This document shows positions 31,534 to 41,877 of a stretch of DNA of 64,000 nt, piece after piece; position 1 is the stretch's first letter, and each line of letters starts with the position of its first letter. The notes beneath the pieces are model-generated. The model searched no databases, was not told the DNA's origin, and saw only the letters and a program-made list of their open reading frames with translations. The stretch lies in the NCBI RefSeq assembly GCF_000380165.1, contig NZ_KB904647.1, positions 188 through 64,187 of the forward strand. Direction: 5' to 3'. The translations under genes and the position numbers were made by a program. This DNA is from Wenjunlia vitaminophila DSM 41686. Lineage in GTDB: Bacteria; Actinomycetota; Actinomycetes; Streptomycetales; Streptomycetaceae.

Positions 31534-33314
31534 CAGGCCTCCTTCAGGGGGGTGATGGGACGGCGTCGGCCGCGGATCGGCGCCGGAGCGCCCAGCCGCG
31601 TCGGATCGAGCCCGGACCACTTGTGGCCCTGGCCGTAGAACCGGGTGCGGGCCAGCAGGGTCATCATCGGCTTGGTGAACAGGAAGACCACCGCGACGTC
31701 GAGCAGCGTGGTCAGGCCCAGGGTGAAGGCGAAGCCCTGCACCTTGCCCACCGAGACGATGTAGAGGACCGCGGCGGCGAGGAACGACACGAAGTCCGAC
31801 ACCAGGATGGTGCGCCGGGCGCGCGGCCAGGCCCGCTCCACCGCCGGCCGCAGCGAGCGGCCCTCACGGATCTCGTCCCGGATTCTCTCGAAGTACACGA
31901 TGAACGAGTCGGCGGTGATGCCGATGGCCACGATGGCACCGCAGACCGCGGGCAGGTTCAACGCGAACCCGATGCCGGGACCGAGCAGCGTCATGATCGT
32001 GTAGGTCAGGATCGCGGAGACCCCGAGGCTGAGCACCGAGACGAAGGCGAGGCCCCGGTAGTAGGCCAGCGAGTACAGGATGACCAGCGCCATGCCGATG
32101 CCGCCGGCGATCAGACCGCCGCGGAGCTGGTCGCTGCCGAGCGCGGCGGAGACCTCGGTGACGTCCTCGGTGCGGAAGGACAGCGGGAGCGCGCCGTAGG
32201 ACAGCACGTTGGCGAGGTCCTTGGCCTGCTGCTGGGTGAAGCTGCCGCTGATCTCGGCCCGGCCGCCGGCGATGCTCGAGGAGACCGAGGGGGAGGAGAC
32301 CACGTCGCCGTCGAGGACGATCGCGAACCGGTTGTTGGGCTCGGCGTTCTTGGCCAGCTCGCCGGTGACGTCGGCGAACTTCTTGGAGCCCTTGCCGTCG
32401 AACTCGAGGTTCACCTGCCAGGTGCCCCGCTGCTGGTCGTAGGAGGCCTCGGCGCCGTCGAGGTCCGTGCCGTCCACGGCGGCCGGTCCCAGCGCGTACT
32501 TGTAGCCCTTGTCGTCACCGGTGCCACAGGCCACGATCGGCTGGTCGGGCTTGCCCAGCGGGGGCTTGCTGTTCTTCGCGCAGGTCACCGCGTCGAGCTG
32601 CTTCTGGAGCTCGGGGGTGACGGTGGTGTCCAGGCCGTCGGTGGCCGCGGGGGACGGGGTCGAGGAGCCCTTGTCCTCCGCCTTGGCGCTCTGCGACGGG
32701 GTGGTGCTGGGTGAGGCGTCGTCCTTGGTCAGGGCCTCGGAGACAGCCCGGCCCTGGGTGGTGGAGCTGGGGTTCGCCGACGAGCTCGAGCTCTCCTTGG
32801 CCTTCTCGCCCGCGTCCTTGGCGTCGTCGCCCTTCTTCGCGTCCTTGTCGGCGTCTGGCTTCTTGGTGGCCTTGCCCGACGTGCTCGCCGAGGGCGACGC
32901 GGCGGGTGCGGGATTGGCCTCGGTGATGGCCAGCACGGGGCGGAAGTACAGGCGCGCGGTCTTGCCGACCTGTTCCTTGGCCTGCTGCTCGTTGGTGCCC
33001 TTGGGGATGTTGACGATGATGTGCTTGTCGCCCTGAGTCTGGACCTCGGACTCAGTCACCCCGACCCCGTTGACCCGCCGCTCGATGATGTTGACGGCGG
33101 TTTCGAGGTTCGTCTTGTTGACCGCGTTCTCCTGACCTGGCTCGCTCTTGGCGGCCAGGGTGATGCTGGTGCCGCCGGCGAGGTCGATGCCCAGGCGCGG
33201 CGTGTGCTCCCCGGAGAGGAACATGCCCCCCACCAGCGCCACGATCGTCACCAGGATCACGGCCAGGGCGGTCCCTGGCCTCTGCTGGGAGCGGCCCTTC
33301 TTGGGTGCTGCCAC
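31533..33314 (-). CDS. secD: protein translocase subunit SecD
   Basis: Partner of SecF. The 593-residue protein has an N-terminal helix, the LGIDLAGGTSI motif, the P1 periplasmic head, and a C-terminal five-helix block with ITADSFIVYFERIRDEIREG. Residues about 134-230 form an insertion of low-complexity Lys/Asp/Ser/Ala/Pro residues in the extracytoplasmic domain, absent from E. coli SecD but common in actinomycetes. GTG start at 33314. Lies between yajC and secF. Confidence 0.96.
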   Translation of the reverse strand: MAAPKKGRSQQRPGTALAVILVTIVALVGGMFLSGEHTPRLGIDLAGGTSITLAAKSEPGQENAVNKTNLETAVNIIERRVNGVGVTESEVQTQGDKHIIVNIPKGTNEQQAKEQVGKTARLYFRPVLAITEANPAPAASPSASTSGKATKKPDADKDAKKGDDAKDAGEKAKESSSSSANPSSTTQGRAVSEALTKDDASPSTTPSQSAKAEDKGSSTPSPAATDGLDTTVTPELQKQLDAVTCAKNSKPPLGKPDQPIVACGTGDDKGYKYALGPAAVDGTDLDGAEASYDQQRGTWQVNLEFDGKGSKKFADVTGELAKNAEPNNRFAIVLDGDVVSSPSVSSSIAGGRAEISGSFTQQQAKDLANVLSYGALPLSFRTEDVTEVSAALGSDQLRGGLIAGGIGMALVILYSLAYYRGLAFVSVLSLGVSAILTYTIMTLLGPGIGFALNLPAVCGAIVAIGITADSFIVYFERIRDEIREGRSLRPAVERAWPRARRTILVSDFVSFLAAAVLYIVSVGKVQGFAFTLGLTTLLDVAVVFLFTKPMMTLLARTRFYGQGHKWSGLDPTRLGAPAPIRGRRRPITPLKEA

Positions 33315-33421
33315 CTTCTCGATTCTCCCTGTCCGAACCGCCCCGGGAGCGGGGGCTCACGGGGCGATCACGAAGTGTTGGTGCGGACCTGCTCGGCCGA
33401 ACCTGAGCGACCGGCCGGCGT

Positions 33422-33973
33422 CTAGACGCCCGCAGGGCCCTCCTCGTCGTCCTTGCCGGCACGCCCGGCGTTCTTCCGGGACCCGGCGCCCGCCGGCTCG
33501 GACTCGTCCGGGTCCTCGTCCGCCGCGTCGTCCCGCACCTCGTCCTCGGCACCGTCATCGGCCCGGACCGCGGAGTCCTTGCCCAGGTCCACGGAGCCGA
33601 GGCCCGCCGGGCTGTCCGGAACGGTCAGTCCCTCACCGAGATCATCACTCGCAAGGGCCTCGTCCTCAATGGTGCCGTTGACGATCCGGTCATACTCGTC
33701 GTCCTCGAGGACCGCACCCACGGCGTTCTTGGCGAAGGTGGCGTGGACGCCGGGAGCCAGCTCGAGGACCACCGTGTCCTCTCGCGTCTCCTTGACGCGG
33801 GCGTACAGACCGCCGATCGTCCGTACCCCCGTCCCTGGCTGGACGCCCTCGCGGAGCTGCGCCGCGGCACGCTGCTTGTTCTTGGCCGAACGCGTCATCA
33901 GCCACATGGCGCCGACGAGCACGATGAACGGGAGGAGAGTGACGACGATATCCACGGTCAGGAAGTCCTTCAC
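33422..33973 (-). CDS. yajC: preprotein translocase subunit YajC
   Basis: Small accessory subunit of SecDF. The first membrane helix (about 5-23, IVVTLLPFIVLVGAMWLM) and the following RSAKNKQR...LREGVQPGTGVRTIGGLYARV match YajC. At 183 residues it is about 70 longer than usual because of an acidic Asp/Glu/Ala-rich tail. GTG start at 33973. The yajC-secD-secF order is the usual one. Confidence 0.93.
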   Translation of the reverse strand: MKDFLTVDIVVTLLPFIVLVGAMWLMTRSAKNKQRAAAQLREGVQPGTGVRTIGGLYARVKETREDTVVLELAPGVHATFAKNAVGAVLEDDEYDRIVNGTIEDEALASDDLGEGLTVPDSPAGLGSVDLGKDSAVRADDGAEDEVRDDAADEDPDESEPAGAGSRKNAGRAGKDDEEGPAGV

Positions 33974-34173
33974 GGGGCCGCCCTAGGCGGCCGGTCTGTG
34001 GGGATGTGGGGGGACCGTCCGGTCAGGGGCGGCGTCGGCGGAGTCTAGGGGACTTCGCCGTCATAGAACAACGCCAAGCATCGCATCCCAGTTCCCCTGG
34101 GGGCGAGCCGGTGCGGCACCGTTCTCGGAGCGCGGCGGCGGGGGCCACCTCCGCGTCTTCTCCTCCCATGGTG

Positions 34174-35244
34174 TCACGGTTGGCCGAATAGTCCGCGCTG
34201 CGGCGCGGCGAGTCCCAGGTGGGCCCAGGCCGCCGGTGTGGCGATCCGCCCCCGGGGGGTGCGGGCGAGCAGCCCCTCGCGCACCAGGAAGGGCTCGGCC
34301 ACCTCCTCGACGGTCTCGCTCTCCTCCCCCACGGCCACGGCCAGCGTGGACAGCCCCACGGGGCCACCGCCGAACAGCTTCAGCAGCGCCTCGAGCACCG
34401 CGCGGTCCAGCCGGTCCAGTCCGCGGGCGTCCACCTCGTAGATGTCCAGGGCCCGGGCCGCCACCTCCTTGGTGATCACACCGTCCGCCTTGACCTGGGC
34501 GAAGTCCCGGACCCTGCGGAGCAGCCGGTTGGCGATGCGGGGCGTCCCCCGGGACCGTCCGGCGATCTCCGCGGCCCCCTCCGCCTCGAGCGGCACGTCC
34601 AGCAACCTGGCGGAGCGGTGCAGCACCCGCTCCAGCTCGGCCGGGGCGTAGAACTCCATGTGGGCGGTGAAGCCGAAACGGTCCCGCAGCGGCGGCGGCA
34701 GCAGCCCGGCCCGGGTGGTCGCCCCGACGAGGGTGAACGGGGGGAGCTCCAGGGGGATGGCGGTGGCACCCGGGCCCTTGCCCACGATCACGTCCACACG
34801 GAAGTCCTCCATCGCCATGTAGAGCATCTCCTCGGCGGGCCGGGACATCCGGTGGATCTCGTCCAGGAACAACACCTCGCCCTCGGTCAGCGAGGACAGG
34901 ATCGCTGCGAGGTCACCGGCGTGCTGGATGGCCGGCCCCGAGGTGATCCGTATCGGGGCGTTCATCTCGGCTGCGATGATCATGGAAAGGGTGGTCTTGC
35001 CCAGTCCTGGCGCGCCGGAGAGCAGCACGTGGTCGGCGCTCGCGCCCCGCTGCCTGGCCGCCCTGAGCACGAGCGAGAGCTGCTCCCTGACCCGCTCCTG
35101 GCCCACGAACTCGGCCAGGTCCTTGGGGCGCAGCGCCGCCTCCACCGCCTGGTCCTCCCGGTCGGCGGAGGGGGCCACCAGTCGCTCCCCGGGGGCGCCC
35201 GGCTGGCCCTGGGTGGTGTCGGATGCGGTGTCGTCCCAGTTCAT
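34174..35244 (-). CDS. ruvB: Holliday junction branch migration ATPase RuvB
   Basis: AAA+ motor that drives branch migration with RuvA. The 356-residue protein has Walker A GAPGLGKT (77-84), Walker [11 protein letters not shown], sensor 1 GATTRAGLL, and a C-terminal winged helix. It follows ruvA by 43 bases in a ruvC-ruvA-ruvB unit on the minus strand. Confidence 0.97.
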   Translation of the reverse strand: MNWDDTASDTTQGQPGAPGERLVAPSADREDQAVEAALRPKDLAEFVGQERVREQLSLVLRAARQRGASADHVLLSGAPGLGKTTLSMIIAAEMNAPIRITSGPAIQHAGDLAAILSSLTEGEVLFLDEIHRMSRPAEEMLYMAMEDFRVDVIVGKGPGATAIPLELPPFTLVGATTRAGLLPPPLRDRFGFTAHMEFYAPAELERVLHRSARLLDVPLEAEGAAEIAGRSRGTPRIANRLLRRVRDFAQVKADGVITKEVAARALDIYEVDARGLDRLDRAVLEALLKLFGGGPVGLSTLAVAVGEESETVEEVAEPFLVREGLLARTPRGRIATPAAWAHLGLAAPQRGLFGQP

Positions 35245-35287
35245 GGTCGGTCTTTCGGTAGACGGAGCACGGTCGGTGCGGGGCTCG

Positions 35288-35908
35288 TCAGCGGGCGCGG
35301 CCCAGCCCTCGCAGTGCCAGCCGGAGCAGCGCCGAGACGTCGGGGGAGGCTCCCGAGGCCACCGCGGCGTCCGCCTCCGGGGCCACCGCGGCCACCGCCT
35401 CGTCGGCCTGCCTGGCCGGGTACCCGAGGCCGACGAGCGCGGAGTGGACCTGGTCCCGCCATCCCGCGGGGCCCGCGACGGCGACCGGCCGCCGGCCGGA
35501 GCCCACCGGGTCGCCGAGGCGGTCCTTCAGTTCGAGGAGCAGCCGCTGCGCCCCCTTCTTGCCGATGCCGGGCACCGCCGTGAGGGCCTTCTCGTCCCCG
35601 CCGGCGAACGCGGCGCGCAGGCCGTCGGGGGTGTGCACGGCGAGCATCGCCTGGGCGAGCCGCGGCCCTACCCCGCTCGCCGTCTGGAGCAACTCGAACA
35701 CCTGGCGCTCGTCGTCGTCGGCGAAGCCGTAGAGGGTGAGCGACTCCTCCCGGACCACCAGCGAGGTGGGCAGGCGGGCGGTCTGCCCGACACGGAGGGT
35801 GGCCAGCGTGCCGGGGGTGCACTGCACCGCCATCCCGACACCGCCGACCTCGATCACCGCGGTGTCCGGGCCGACGGCCGCCACCCGGCCACTGACAAAC
35901 GCGATCAT
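35288..35908 (-). CDS. ruvA: Holliday junction binding protein RuvA
   Basis: Tetrameric junction-binding subunit. The 206-residue protein has the N-terminal OB domain ([23 protein letters not shown] start), tandem helix-hairpin-helix segments ([31 protein letters not shown]), and the C-terminal RuvB-binding domain ([17 protein letters not shown]). ATG 35908 overlaps the ruvC stop by four bases (ATGA). Confidence 0.97.
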   Translation of the reverse strand: MIAFVSGRVAAVGPDTAVIEVGGVGMAVQCTPGTLATLRVGQTARLPTSLVVREESLTLYGFADDDERQVFELLQTASGVGPRLAQAMLAVHTPDGLRAAFAGGDEKALTAVPGIGKKGAQRLLLELKDRLGDPVGSGRRPVAVAGPAGWRDQVHSALVGLGYPARQADEAVAAVAPEADAAVASGASPDVSALLRLALRGLGRAR

Positions 35909-36504
35909 GAAGGTGCTCCTGGGTGGGTCCTGGGTTGCCGGCCGCGCTGTTGGCCGGCACCGTACGACGGTGTGCCGGCAGGGGTCGCCGGGGAACGGGC
36001 GGCGGCCACCGCGGCGGCGAGCCGGCCGGTCGCGGTCCCGCGCCAGATGTGGCAGATGGCCAGCGCCAGGGCGTCCGCCGCGTCGGCTGGCTTGGGCGGC
36101 GCCGACAGCCTCAGGAGCCGGGTGACCATGGAGGTGACCTGCGCCTTGTCCGCGCGTCCCGTGCCGGTGACGGCGGCCTTGACCTCACTGGGGGTGTGTA
36201 GCGCCACGGGCAGCCCCCGGCGGGTGGCGCACAGCAGGGCCACGGCGCTGGCCTGCGCGGTGCCCATCACGGTGCGGACGTTGTGCTGGCTGAACACCCG
36301 CTCCACGGCGACGGCTTCGGGCCGCTGCTCGTCCAGCCACTGCTCGAGTCCCTGCTCGACCAACAGCAGGCGCTCCCCGATGTCGAGGTCGGCGGCGGTA
36401 CGCACCACACCCACGGCGACCATGTGCAACGGCCGCCCCGGGGTGCCGTCCACCACGCCGACCCCGCAGCGGGTGAGCCCCGGGTCCACTCCCAGCACCC
36501 GCAC
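35905..36504 (-). CDS. ruvC: Holliday junction resolvase RuvC
   Basis: Endonuclease resolving four-way junctions. The 199-residue protein starts [20 protein letters not shown] with the first catalytic Asp, followed by [20 protein letters not shown] (Glu), and the late [12 protein letters not shown] with the last acidic pair. GTG 36504 has AAGGGGGAG upstream. A basic disordered tail extends beyond the usual length of about 170. Confidence 0.97.
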   Translation of the reverse strand: MRVLGVDPGLTRCGVGVVDGTPGRPLHMVAVGVVRTAADLDIGERLLLVEQGLEQWLDEQRPEAVAVERVFSQHNVRTVMGTAQASAVALLCATRRGLPVALHTPSEVKAAVTGTGRADKAQVTSMVTRLLRLSAPPKPADAADALALAICHIWRGTATGRLAAAVAAARSPATPAGTPSYGAGQQRGRQPRTHPGAPS

Positions 36505-36572
36505 GCTGACTCCCCCTTACCTTCCGCGTCCTCGCGCAGGCTACCGGCCGGCACCGACAGCGCCCCGGCACG

Positions 36573-36612
36573 CCACGGGGCCGGCGTGCCCTCGTGCACG
36601 CCGGCCCCGTGG
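36573..36612 (-). terminator. hairpin between yebC and ruvC
   Basis: A perfect 16-bp stem (CCACGGGGCCGGCGTG at 36573-36588, complement at 36597-36612) with an eight-base loop, positioned after the yebC stop and before ruvC. It probably separates yebC from the ruv transcript. Confidence 0.75.
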
Positions 36613-36658
36613 AACGCCCGGCAGGTGGCCGTCCGTCATGTGGTGTCCCGGGTCGCGG

Positions 36659-37411
36659 TCAGGCGCTGATCTTCTCCATGATCTCGTCCGGCACGTCGAA
36701 GTTGGCGAAGACGTTCTGCACGTCGTCGCTGTCCTCGAGGGCGTCGATCAGCTTGAAGATCTTCCGCGCGCCCTCCTCGTCCAGCGCGACCTGCACGCTG
36801 GGCAGGAAGTTGGCGTCAGCGGAGTCGTAGTCGATCCCGGCGTCCTGGAGCGACTTGCGCACCGTGACCAGGTCCCCCGCCTCGCTGACCACCTCGAAGG
36901 ACTCGCCGAGGTCATTGACCTCCTCGGCGCCCGCGTCCAGGACCGCGCCCAGCACGTCGTCCTCGGTCAGGTCGCCCTTGGGGACGATCACCACGCCCTT
37001 GCGGGAGAACATGTAGGACACCGAGCCGGGGTCGGCCATCGAGCCGCCGTTGCGGGTCATGGCCACCCGCACGTCGGAGGCCGCGCGGTTGCGGTTGTCG
37101 GTGAGGCACTCGATCAACATGGCCACGCCGTTGGGGCCGTACCCCTCGTACATGATGGTCTGGTAGTCGGCGCCGCCGGTCTCCAGACCGGAACCGCGCT
37201 TGACGGCCCGCTCGATGTTGTCGTTGGGGACCGAGCTCTTCTTGGCCTTCTGGATGGCGTCGTACAGCGTCGGATTGCCCTCCGGGTCACCGCCGCCGGT
37301 GCGGGCCGCCACCTCGATGTTCTTGATCAGCTTCGCGAAGAGCTTGCCACGCTTGGCGTCGATCACGGCCTTCTTGTGCTTCGTCGTAGCCCATTTAGAG
37401 TGGCCGGACAT
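36659..37411 (-). CDS. YebC/PmpR family probable transcriptional/translation regulator
   Basis: A 250-residue protein beginning [23 protein letters not shown], the invariant YebC start, with [11 protein letters not shown] and [11 protein letters not shown] blocks. Family members are annotated as DNA-binding regulators, and recent work ties some to relieving ribosome stalling at proline-rich sequence; which applies here is unknown. Clustering with ruvC is widely conserved. Confidence 0.95.
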   Translation of the reverse strand: MSGHSKWATTKHKKAVIDAKRGKLFAKLIKNIEVAARTGGGDPEGNPTLYDAIQKAKKSSVPNDNIERAVKRGSGLETGGADYQTIMYEGYGPNGVAMLIECLTDNRNRAASDVRVAMTRNGGSMADPGSVSYMFSRKGVVIVPKGDLTEDDVLGAVLDAGAEEVNDLGESFEVVSEAGDLVTVRKSLQDAGIDYDSADANFLPSVQVALDEEGARKIFKLIDALEDSDDVQNVFANFDVPDEIMEKISA

Positions 37412-37459
37412 CAGCCTGTCTCCTTCGCGTCACCACTTGTCCAGTCGAACGGGGCGATC

Positions 37460-38065
37460 CTATCGGGACCGCACCATCTCCACGAACAGTCGATGGACGC
37501 GGTGGTCACCGGTCAGTTCCGGATGGAACGAGGTCGCGAGCAGCGGCCCCTGGCGCACCGCGACCACCCGCCCCTCGGCGGGTCCGCTGCCGACCCTGGC
37601 CAGCACCTCGGCCCGGGCACCCACCGACTCGACCCAGGGCGCGCGGATGAACACGCCGTGCACGGGGCCTCCGTCCACGCCGGCGAGGTCCACGGGGGCC
37701 TCGAAGGAGTCGTTCTGCCGCCCGAAGGCGTTACGCCGGACGATCATGTCGATCCCGCCGATGGTCTCCTGGTCGTCCCGGCCGTCCAGGATCTTGTCCG
37801 CGAGCATGATCATGCCGGCGCACGAACCGTACGCGGGCATCCCGGCCGCGATCCGTTCCCTCAGCGGCTCGAGCAGCCCGAACGCCACCGCCAGGTTGGA
37901 CATCGTGGTGGACTCGCCGCCAGGCAGCACCAGGGCGTCCACCCCGGCGAGCTCCCCCACGCGGCGGACAGGAACGACCGAGGCACCGGCGGCGGCAAGG
38001 GCGGCGCTGTGCTCGCGCACGTCGCCCTGGAGGGCGAGCACGCCGATGACGGGGGTGGCGGACAC
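37460..38065 (-). CDS. pdxT: pyridoxal 5'-phosphate synthase glutaminase subunit
   Basis: Releases ammonia from glutamine for PdxS. From GTG 38065 (behind GAGAGG) the 201-residue protein starts [18 protein letters not shown] and has the nucleophile in GSCAGMI, the GGESTTM turn and the His-Glu pair in SFHPEL. Downstream of pdxS after 158 bases containing a G/C-rich stem-like sequence. Confidence 0.96.
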   Translation of the reverse strand: MSATPVIGVLALQGDVREHSAALAAAGASVVPVRRVGELAGVDALVLPGGESTTMSNLAVAFGLLEPLRERIAAGMPAYGSCAGMIMLADKILDGRDDQETIGGIDMIVRRNAFGRQNDSFEAPVDLAGVDGGPVHGVFIRAPWVESVGARAEVLARVGSGPAEGRVVAVRQGPLLATSFHPELTGDHRVHRLFVEMVRSR

Positions 38066-38223
38066 GGGAGGGCACCTCTCAACACGGACTCGGGGCGGTG
38101 GAAGGGCGGTGGCGGTCCGGCGGCGGCCCCCCGGACGGGACGTCGGGGGGGGCCGTCCGGCCGGCGACCTCACCGACCGGAGCCGTTCCGACCGCGGTGG
38201 GCGGCCGGAACGGGCGCGCGGCG

Positions 38224-39141
38224 TTACCAGCCCCGGTTGGCGTAGCGCTGCGACTCCGGCAGCTCGTCGCAGTTGATCCCGACCATGGCCTCGCCCAGAC
38301 CGCGGGAGACCTTGGCGATCACGTCCGGGTCGTCGTAGAAGGTGGTGGCCTTGACGACCGCCGCGGCGCGCTTGGCCGGGTCACCGGACTTGAAGATGCC
38401 GGAGCCGACGAACACGCCCTCCGCCCCGAGCTGCATCATCAGCGCCGCGTCCGCAGGCGTGGCCACGCCACCCGCGCTGAACAGCACCACCGGGAGCTTC
38501 CCGAGCGTGGCGACCTCCTTCACCAGCTCGTACGGGGCGCGGAGCTCCTTGGCCGCGGCGTACAGCTCGGTGTCGTCCAGGGTGGTCAGACGACGGATCT
38601 CGGAACGGATCTGCCGCATGTGGCGCACCGCCTCCACCACGTTCCCGGTGCCCGCCTCGCCCTTGGAACGGATCATGGCCGCGCCCTCGGCGATCCTGCG
38701 CAGCGCCTCGCCCAGGTTGGTGGCACCGCAGACGAACGGCGTGGTGAAGGCCCACTTGTCGCTGTGGTTGACCTCGTCGGCGGGGGTCAGCACCTCGGAC
38801 TCGTCGATGTAGTCCACGCCCAGGGCCTGCAGGACCTGGGCTTCCACGAAGTGCCCGATCCGGGACTTGGCCATCACGGGGATGGAGACGGCCTTGATGA
38901 TGCCGTCGATCATGTCGGGGTCGGACATCCGGGCAACGCCGCCGTCCCGGCGGATGTCGGCGGGCACACGCTCGAGGGCCATCACAGCGACGGCACCGGC
39001 ATCCTCAGCGATCTTGGCCTGATCTGGCGTGACCACGTCCATGATCACACCTCCCTTGAGTTGCTCCGCCATGCCGCGCTTCACGCGCGCCGTGCCGGTC
39101 TCGGGGCTGTCGGACGAGGGGAGGGGGGACGCAGTGGACAC
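38224..39141 (-). CDS. pdxS: pyridoxal 5'-phosphate synthase lyase subunit
   Basis: Condenses ribose 5-phosphate, glyceraldehyde 3-phosphate and ammonia to PLP as a dodecamer with PdxT. The 305-residue protein has [17 protein letters not shown], the DPDMIDGII segment, and the catalytic lysine in [14 protein letters not shown], plus the C-terminal [23 protein letters not shown] start at 39141, stop TAA. Confidence 0.97.
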   Translation of the reverse strand: MSTASPLPSSDSPETGTARVKRGMAEQLKGGVIMDVVTPDQAKIAEDAGAVAVMALERVPADIRRDGGVARMSDPDMIDGIIKAVSIPVMAKSRIGHFVEAQVLQALGVDYIDESEVLTPADEVNHSDKWAFTTPFVCGATNLGEALRRIAEGAAMIRSKGEAGTGNVVEAVRHMRQIRSEIRRLTTLDDTELYAAAKELRAPYELVKEVATLGKLPVVLFSAGGVATPADAALMMQLGAEGVFVGSGIFKSGDPAKRAAAVVKATTFYDDPDVIAKVSRGLGEAMVGINCDELPESQRYANRGW

Positions 39142-39197
39142 GGTGTGACCTCACACTCAAAGACGAAAAGTCGACGACTCCATCGTAGAGCGCTCGC

Positions 39198-39734
39198 TCA
39201 TGTGGCCGAATACAGCGGGGTCGGAGACTCATCATCCATCTCAAATGTCATGGGGAAGGGCGCATAACCAGCCAGCCGGAACCAGCGCACCAACCGGTGC
39301 CGGCGCACCGCCCTGGCCGCCCGCACCGAGTCGTTGTGGAAGCGCCGTGCCATGGGCACCCGGCGGACGGCGGCGGACAGCTCCCGGATCGCCTCCTCGC
39401 CCCCCGGGACCGAGCGCAGCGCCTCGAGCTGCTCCTCCTCGCCGAACACCGCCCGCATCGCCTGGCTCAGCTCGCTCTCCGCCACCTCACGCTGTTCGTC
39501 GTCGGCCTGCCGGGCGGCCTGCGCCGCCTGGTACAGCACGATCGAGGCGGCCGGGTCGAGCAGCCCGGAGGTGGCCACCTCCTGCGCCACCGAGGCCCGG
39601 CGCAGGAGCTGCGCGTCCAACGCCGCGCGGGAGGCGTCTATCCGCGAGTGCAGGCGGTCCAGGCGGCCAGCCGTCCAGCTCAGGTACACCCCGAAGGCGA
39701 GCACGACGATGACGATCAGGATCCAGGTGGTCAC
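39198..39734 (-). CDS. LemA-like membrane protein
   Basis: A 178-residue protein with an N-terminal membrane helix (about 4-22) and a helical domain. The segment MARRFHNDSVRAARAVRR resembles the LemA signature ARRFYNDAV, and the order of helices fits LemA, but conservation is partial. Function unknown. It lies between pdxS and pimA on the same strand with gaps of 56 and 65 bases. GTG start at 39734. Confidence 0.65.
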   Translation of the reverse strand: MTTWILIVIVVLAFGVYLSWTAGRLDRLHSRIDASRAALDAQLLRRASVAQEVATSGLLDPAASIVLYQAAQAARQADDEQREVAESELSQAMRAVFGEEEQLEALRSVPGGEEAIRELSAAVRRVPMARRFHNDSVRAARAVRRHRLVRWFRLAGYAPFPMTFEMDDESPTPLYSAT

Positions 39735-39799
39735 GTGCGCAGGCTACTGCCTCGGTCCCGGGCGGCCACCGGCCCGCGACCGGTCCTCCGCGAGCGGCG

Positions 39800-40978
39800 T
39801 CACACCCGACGGCCGAAGCGGGCGAAGAGCCCCACGCGCTCGTCGGCGGCGACCGAGGCGGCGCCGGTGGCCACCGTCTCGTACACCGCCAGGATGTCCC
39901 CGGCCACCGCCGGCCAGTCGTAACGGCGCACGTGGCGGCTGCCGACAGCCCGCAGTTCCGCGAGCCTGGCCGGATCGCCGAGCAGGCGCAGCGCGTGGTC
40001 GGCGAGGGCGTCGGGGTCGCCCACCGGGAACAGTTCGCCGGCGGCCCCCTGGTCCAGGACCTGCCGGAAGGCGTCGAGGTCGCTGGCGAGCACCGGCGCC
40101 CCGGCGGACATCGCCTCGACGAGGATGATCCCGAAGCTCTCCCCGCCGGTGTTCGGGGCGACGTACAGGTCAACGCTGCGCAGCAGCCGGGCCTTGTCCG
40201 CGTCGCTGACCATCCCGAGGAACTCCACCTGCCCCCGGACGTGCGGCGGCAGGCCCTCCGCGGCCTCGCGCTCGTCACCCCGGCCGGCGACGAGCAGCCG
40301 CGCCCCGGGGCGCTGGTGCGAGATCCGCTCGAACGCCGAGAGCAGCGTCGGCAGGCCCTTGCGTGGCTCGTCGAGGCGGCCGATGAACCCGATGGTGCCC
40401 GGCCGTCCCAGATCCGCCCTGCCCTGCCACTCCGGGCGCGGGGTGGCGTCCGCGAAGAACCGCACGTCCACCCCGTTCGGGATGACCACGGCGTCTCCGC
40501 CGAGGTGCTCCACCAGGGTGCGCCGGGCGTACTCGCTGACCGCGATGCGGGCGCTGATCTTCTCCAGGGCCGGTTGCAGGATCGGATACGCGGCGATCAT
40601 GGCCCGGGAGCGCGGGCTGGACATGTGGAAGGTGGCCACGATCGGGCCCTGGGCGGCCCAGCAGGCGAGCAGCCCGAGCGACGGGGGCGCCGGCTCGTGG
40701 ATGTGCAGCACGTCGAACCGTCCGTCGTGCAGCCAGCGGCGCACCCGGGCGGCGGACAGGAAACCGAAGTTGAGCCGGGCGACGGAGCCGTTGTACGGCA
40801 CCGGTACCGCGCGGCCCGCGGACACCACGTAGTCGGGCAGCGCGCCGTCGTCGTCGGCGGAGGCGAGCACCGACACCTGGTGGCCGTGCCCGAGCAGGTA
40901 CTCGGCGAAGTCACGGATGTGGAACTGCACGCCCCCCGGGATGTCCCAGGAGTACGGGCAGACGATCCCGATCCTCAC
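39800..40978 (-). CDS. pimA: phosphatidylinositol mannosyltransferase PimA
   Basis: GT4 enzyme that adds the first mannose from GDP-mannose to phosphatidylinositol at the inner face of the membrane. The 392-residue protein starts MRIGIVCPYSWDIPGGVQFHI, with the GGVQ loop, HIHEPAPPS, and the C-terminal acceptor/nucleotide block APNTGGESFGIILVEAMSAG. GTG 40978 overlaps the upstream acyltransferase stop as GTGA. It ends the pgsA-acyltransferase-pimA unit. Confidence 0.95.
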   Translation of the reverse strand: MRIGIVCPYSWDIPGGVQFHIRDFAEYLLGHGHQVSVLASADDDGALPDYVVSAGRAVPVPYNGSVARLNFGFLSAARVRRWLHDGRFDVLHIHEPAPPSLGLLACWAAQGPIVATFHMSSPRSRAMIAAYPILQPALEKISARIAVSEYARRTLVEHLGGDAVVIPNGVDVRFFADATPRPEWQGRADLGRPGTIGFIGRLDEPRKGLPTLLSAFERISHQRPGARLLVAGRGDEREAAEGLPPHVRGQVEFLGMVSDADKARLLRSVDLYVAPNTGGESFGIILVEAMSAGAPVLASDLDAFRQVLDQGAAGELFPVGDPDALADHALRLLGDPARLAELRAVGSRHVRRYDWPAVAGDILAVYETVATGAASVAADERVGLFARFGRRV

Positions 40979-41877
40979 CTCCGTCCCCCGTCCGCTGACC
41001 GGTCCAGGTCGGCCAGCCAGAGCCGTTGCAGCATGTGCCAGTCCTCCGGGTGTTCGGCGATGCCCTGGGCGAAGACGTCGGCCATGGACTGGGTCATCGC
41101 CGCCACCTTCTCCGTCCGCGTGCCGTGCGCGGGCACCGGCACCGGGGGGTGGACCTGGCCGTGCAGGATGTCGCCGTACCACAGGGTGACCGGCAGCAGC
41201 AGGGCGCCGGTCTGCAGCGCCAACAGCGCCGGCCCCGCCGGCATCCGGGCCGCCTCGCCGAAGAAACGCACCTCGACGCCGCTCCGGGACAGGTCGCGGT
41301 CGGCCACGAGGCAGACGAGACGGCCCGCCCGCAGTCGTCTGACCATGGTGTCGAACGGACCCTGGCCCCCGGTGTGCGCCAGCACCTCCATGCCCAGGCT
41401 CTCCCGGTACGCGACGAACCGGTCGAACAGCTTCTCCGGCCTCAACCGCTCCGCGACGGTGGTGAACGGGTAGCCGCGCTCGGCGATCCACGCCCCGGCC
41501 AGGTCCCAGTTGGCCAGGTGCGGCAAGGCCAGGATGACCCCCTGTCCCGAGGCCATGCCCTCGTCCACCCGGTGCACGTCCTTGGGGTCGAACGAGGCGC
41601 GGACCCGCTCGCTGTCCCAGGTGGGCAGCCTGAACGACTCGCGCCAGTAGCGCATGTAGGACCGCATGCCGGCCTGGGAGAGCTCGCTGATCGCGGACGG
41701 TGGGGCGGCGGGCACCACCCGGCGCAGGTTGGCCTCCAGGCGCAGCACGCTCCGCCCCCGGCGGGACCAGACGTTGTCGGCGATCCTGGTGAAGAGGCGT
41801 TCGGCCGCTGACTCCGGCATGCGCTTGACCGCGGTCCAGCCCAGCGCGTACGCGGTGTCGGTCAGCCGTTCCCTCAC
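40975..41877 (-). CDS. phosphatidylinositol mannoside acyltransferase (lauroyltransferase family)
   Basis: HtrB/LpxL-type acyltransferase that acylates PIM mannose. From GTG 41877 the protein is 300 residues; conserved parts are the hydrophobic LPHLANWDLAGAW (acyltransferase His/Asp-type motif, about residues 122-134) and VADRDLSRSGVEVRFFGEAARMPAGPALLAL. The GTG overlaps the pgsA TGA. Neighbours pgsA and pimA leave little doubt about the pathway; it corresponds to mycobacterial PatA. Confidence 0.93.
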   Translation of the reverse strand: MRERLTDTAYALGWTAVKRMPESAAERLFTRIADNVWSRRGRSVLRLEANLRRVVPAAPPSAISELSQAGMRSYMRYWRESFRLPTWDSERVRASFDPKDVHRVDEGMASGQGVILALPHLANWDLAGAWIAERGYPFTTVAERLRPEKLFDRFVAYRESLGMEVLAHTGGQGPFDTMVRRLRAGRLVCLVADRDLSRSGVEVRFFGEAARMPAGPALLALQTGALLLPVTLWYGDILHGQVHPPVPVPAHGTRTEKVAAMTQSMADVFAQGIAEHPEDWHMLQRLWLADLDRSADGGRR

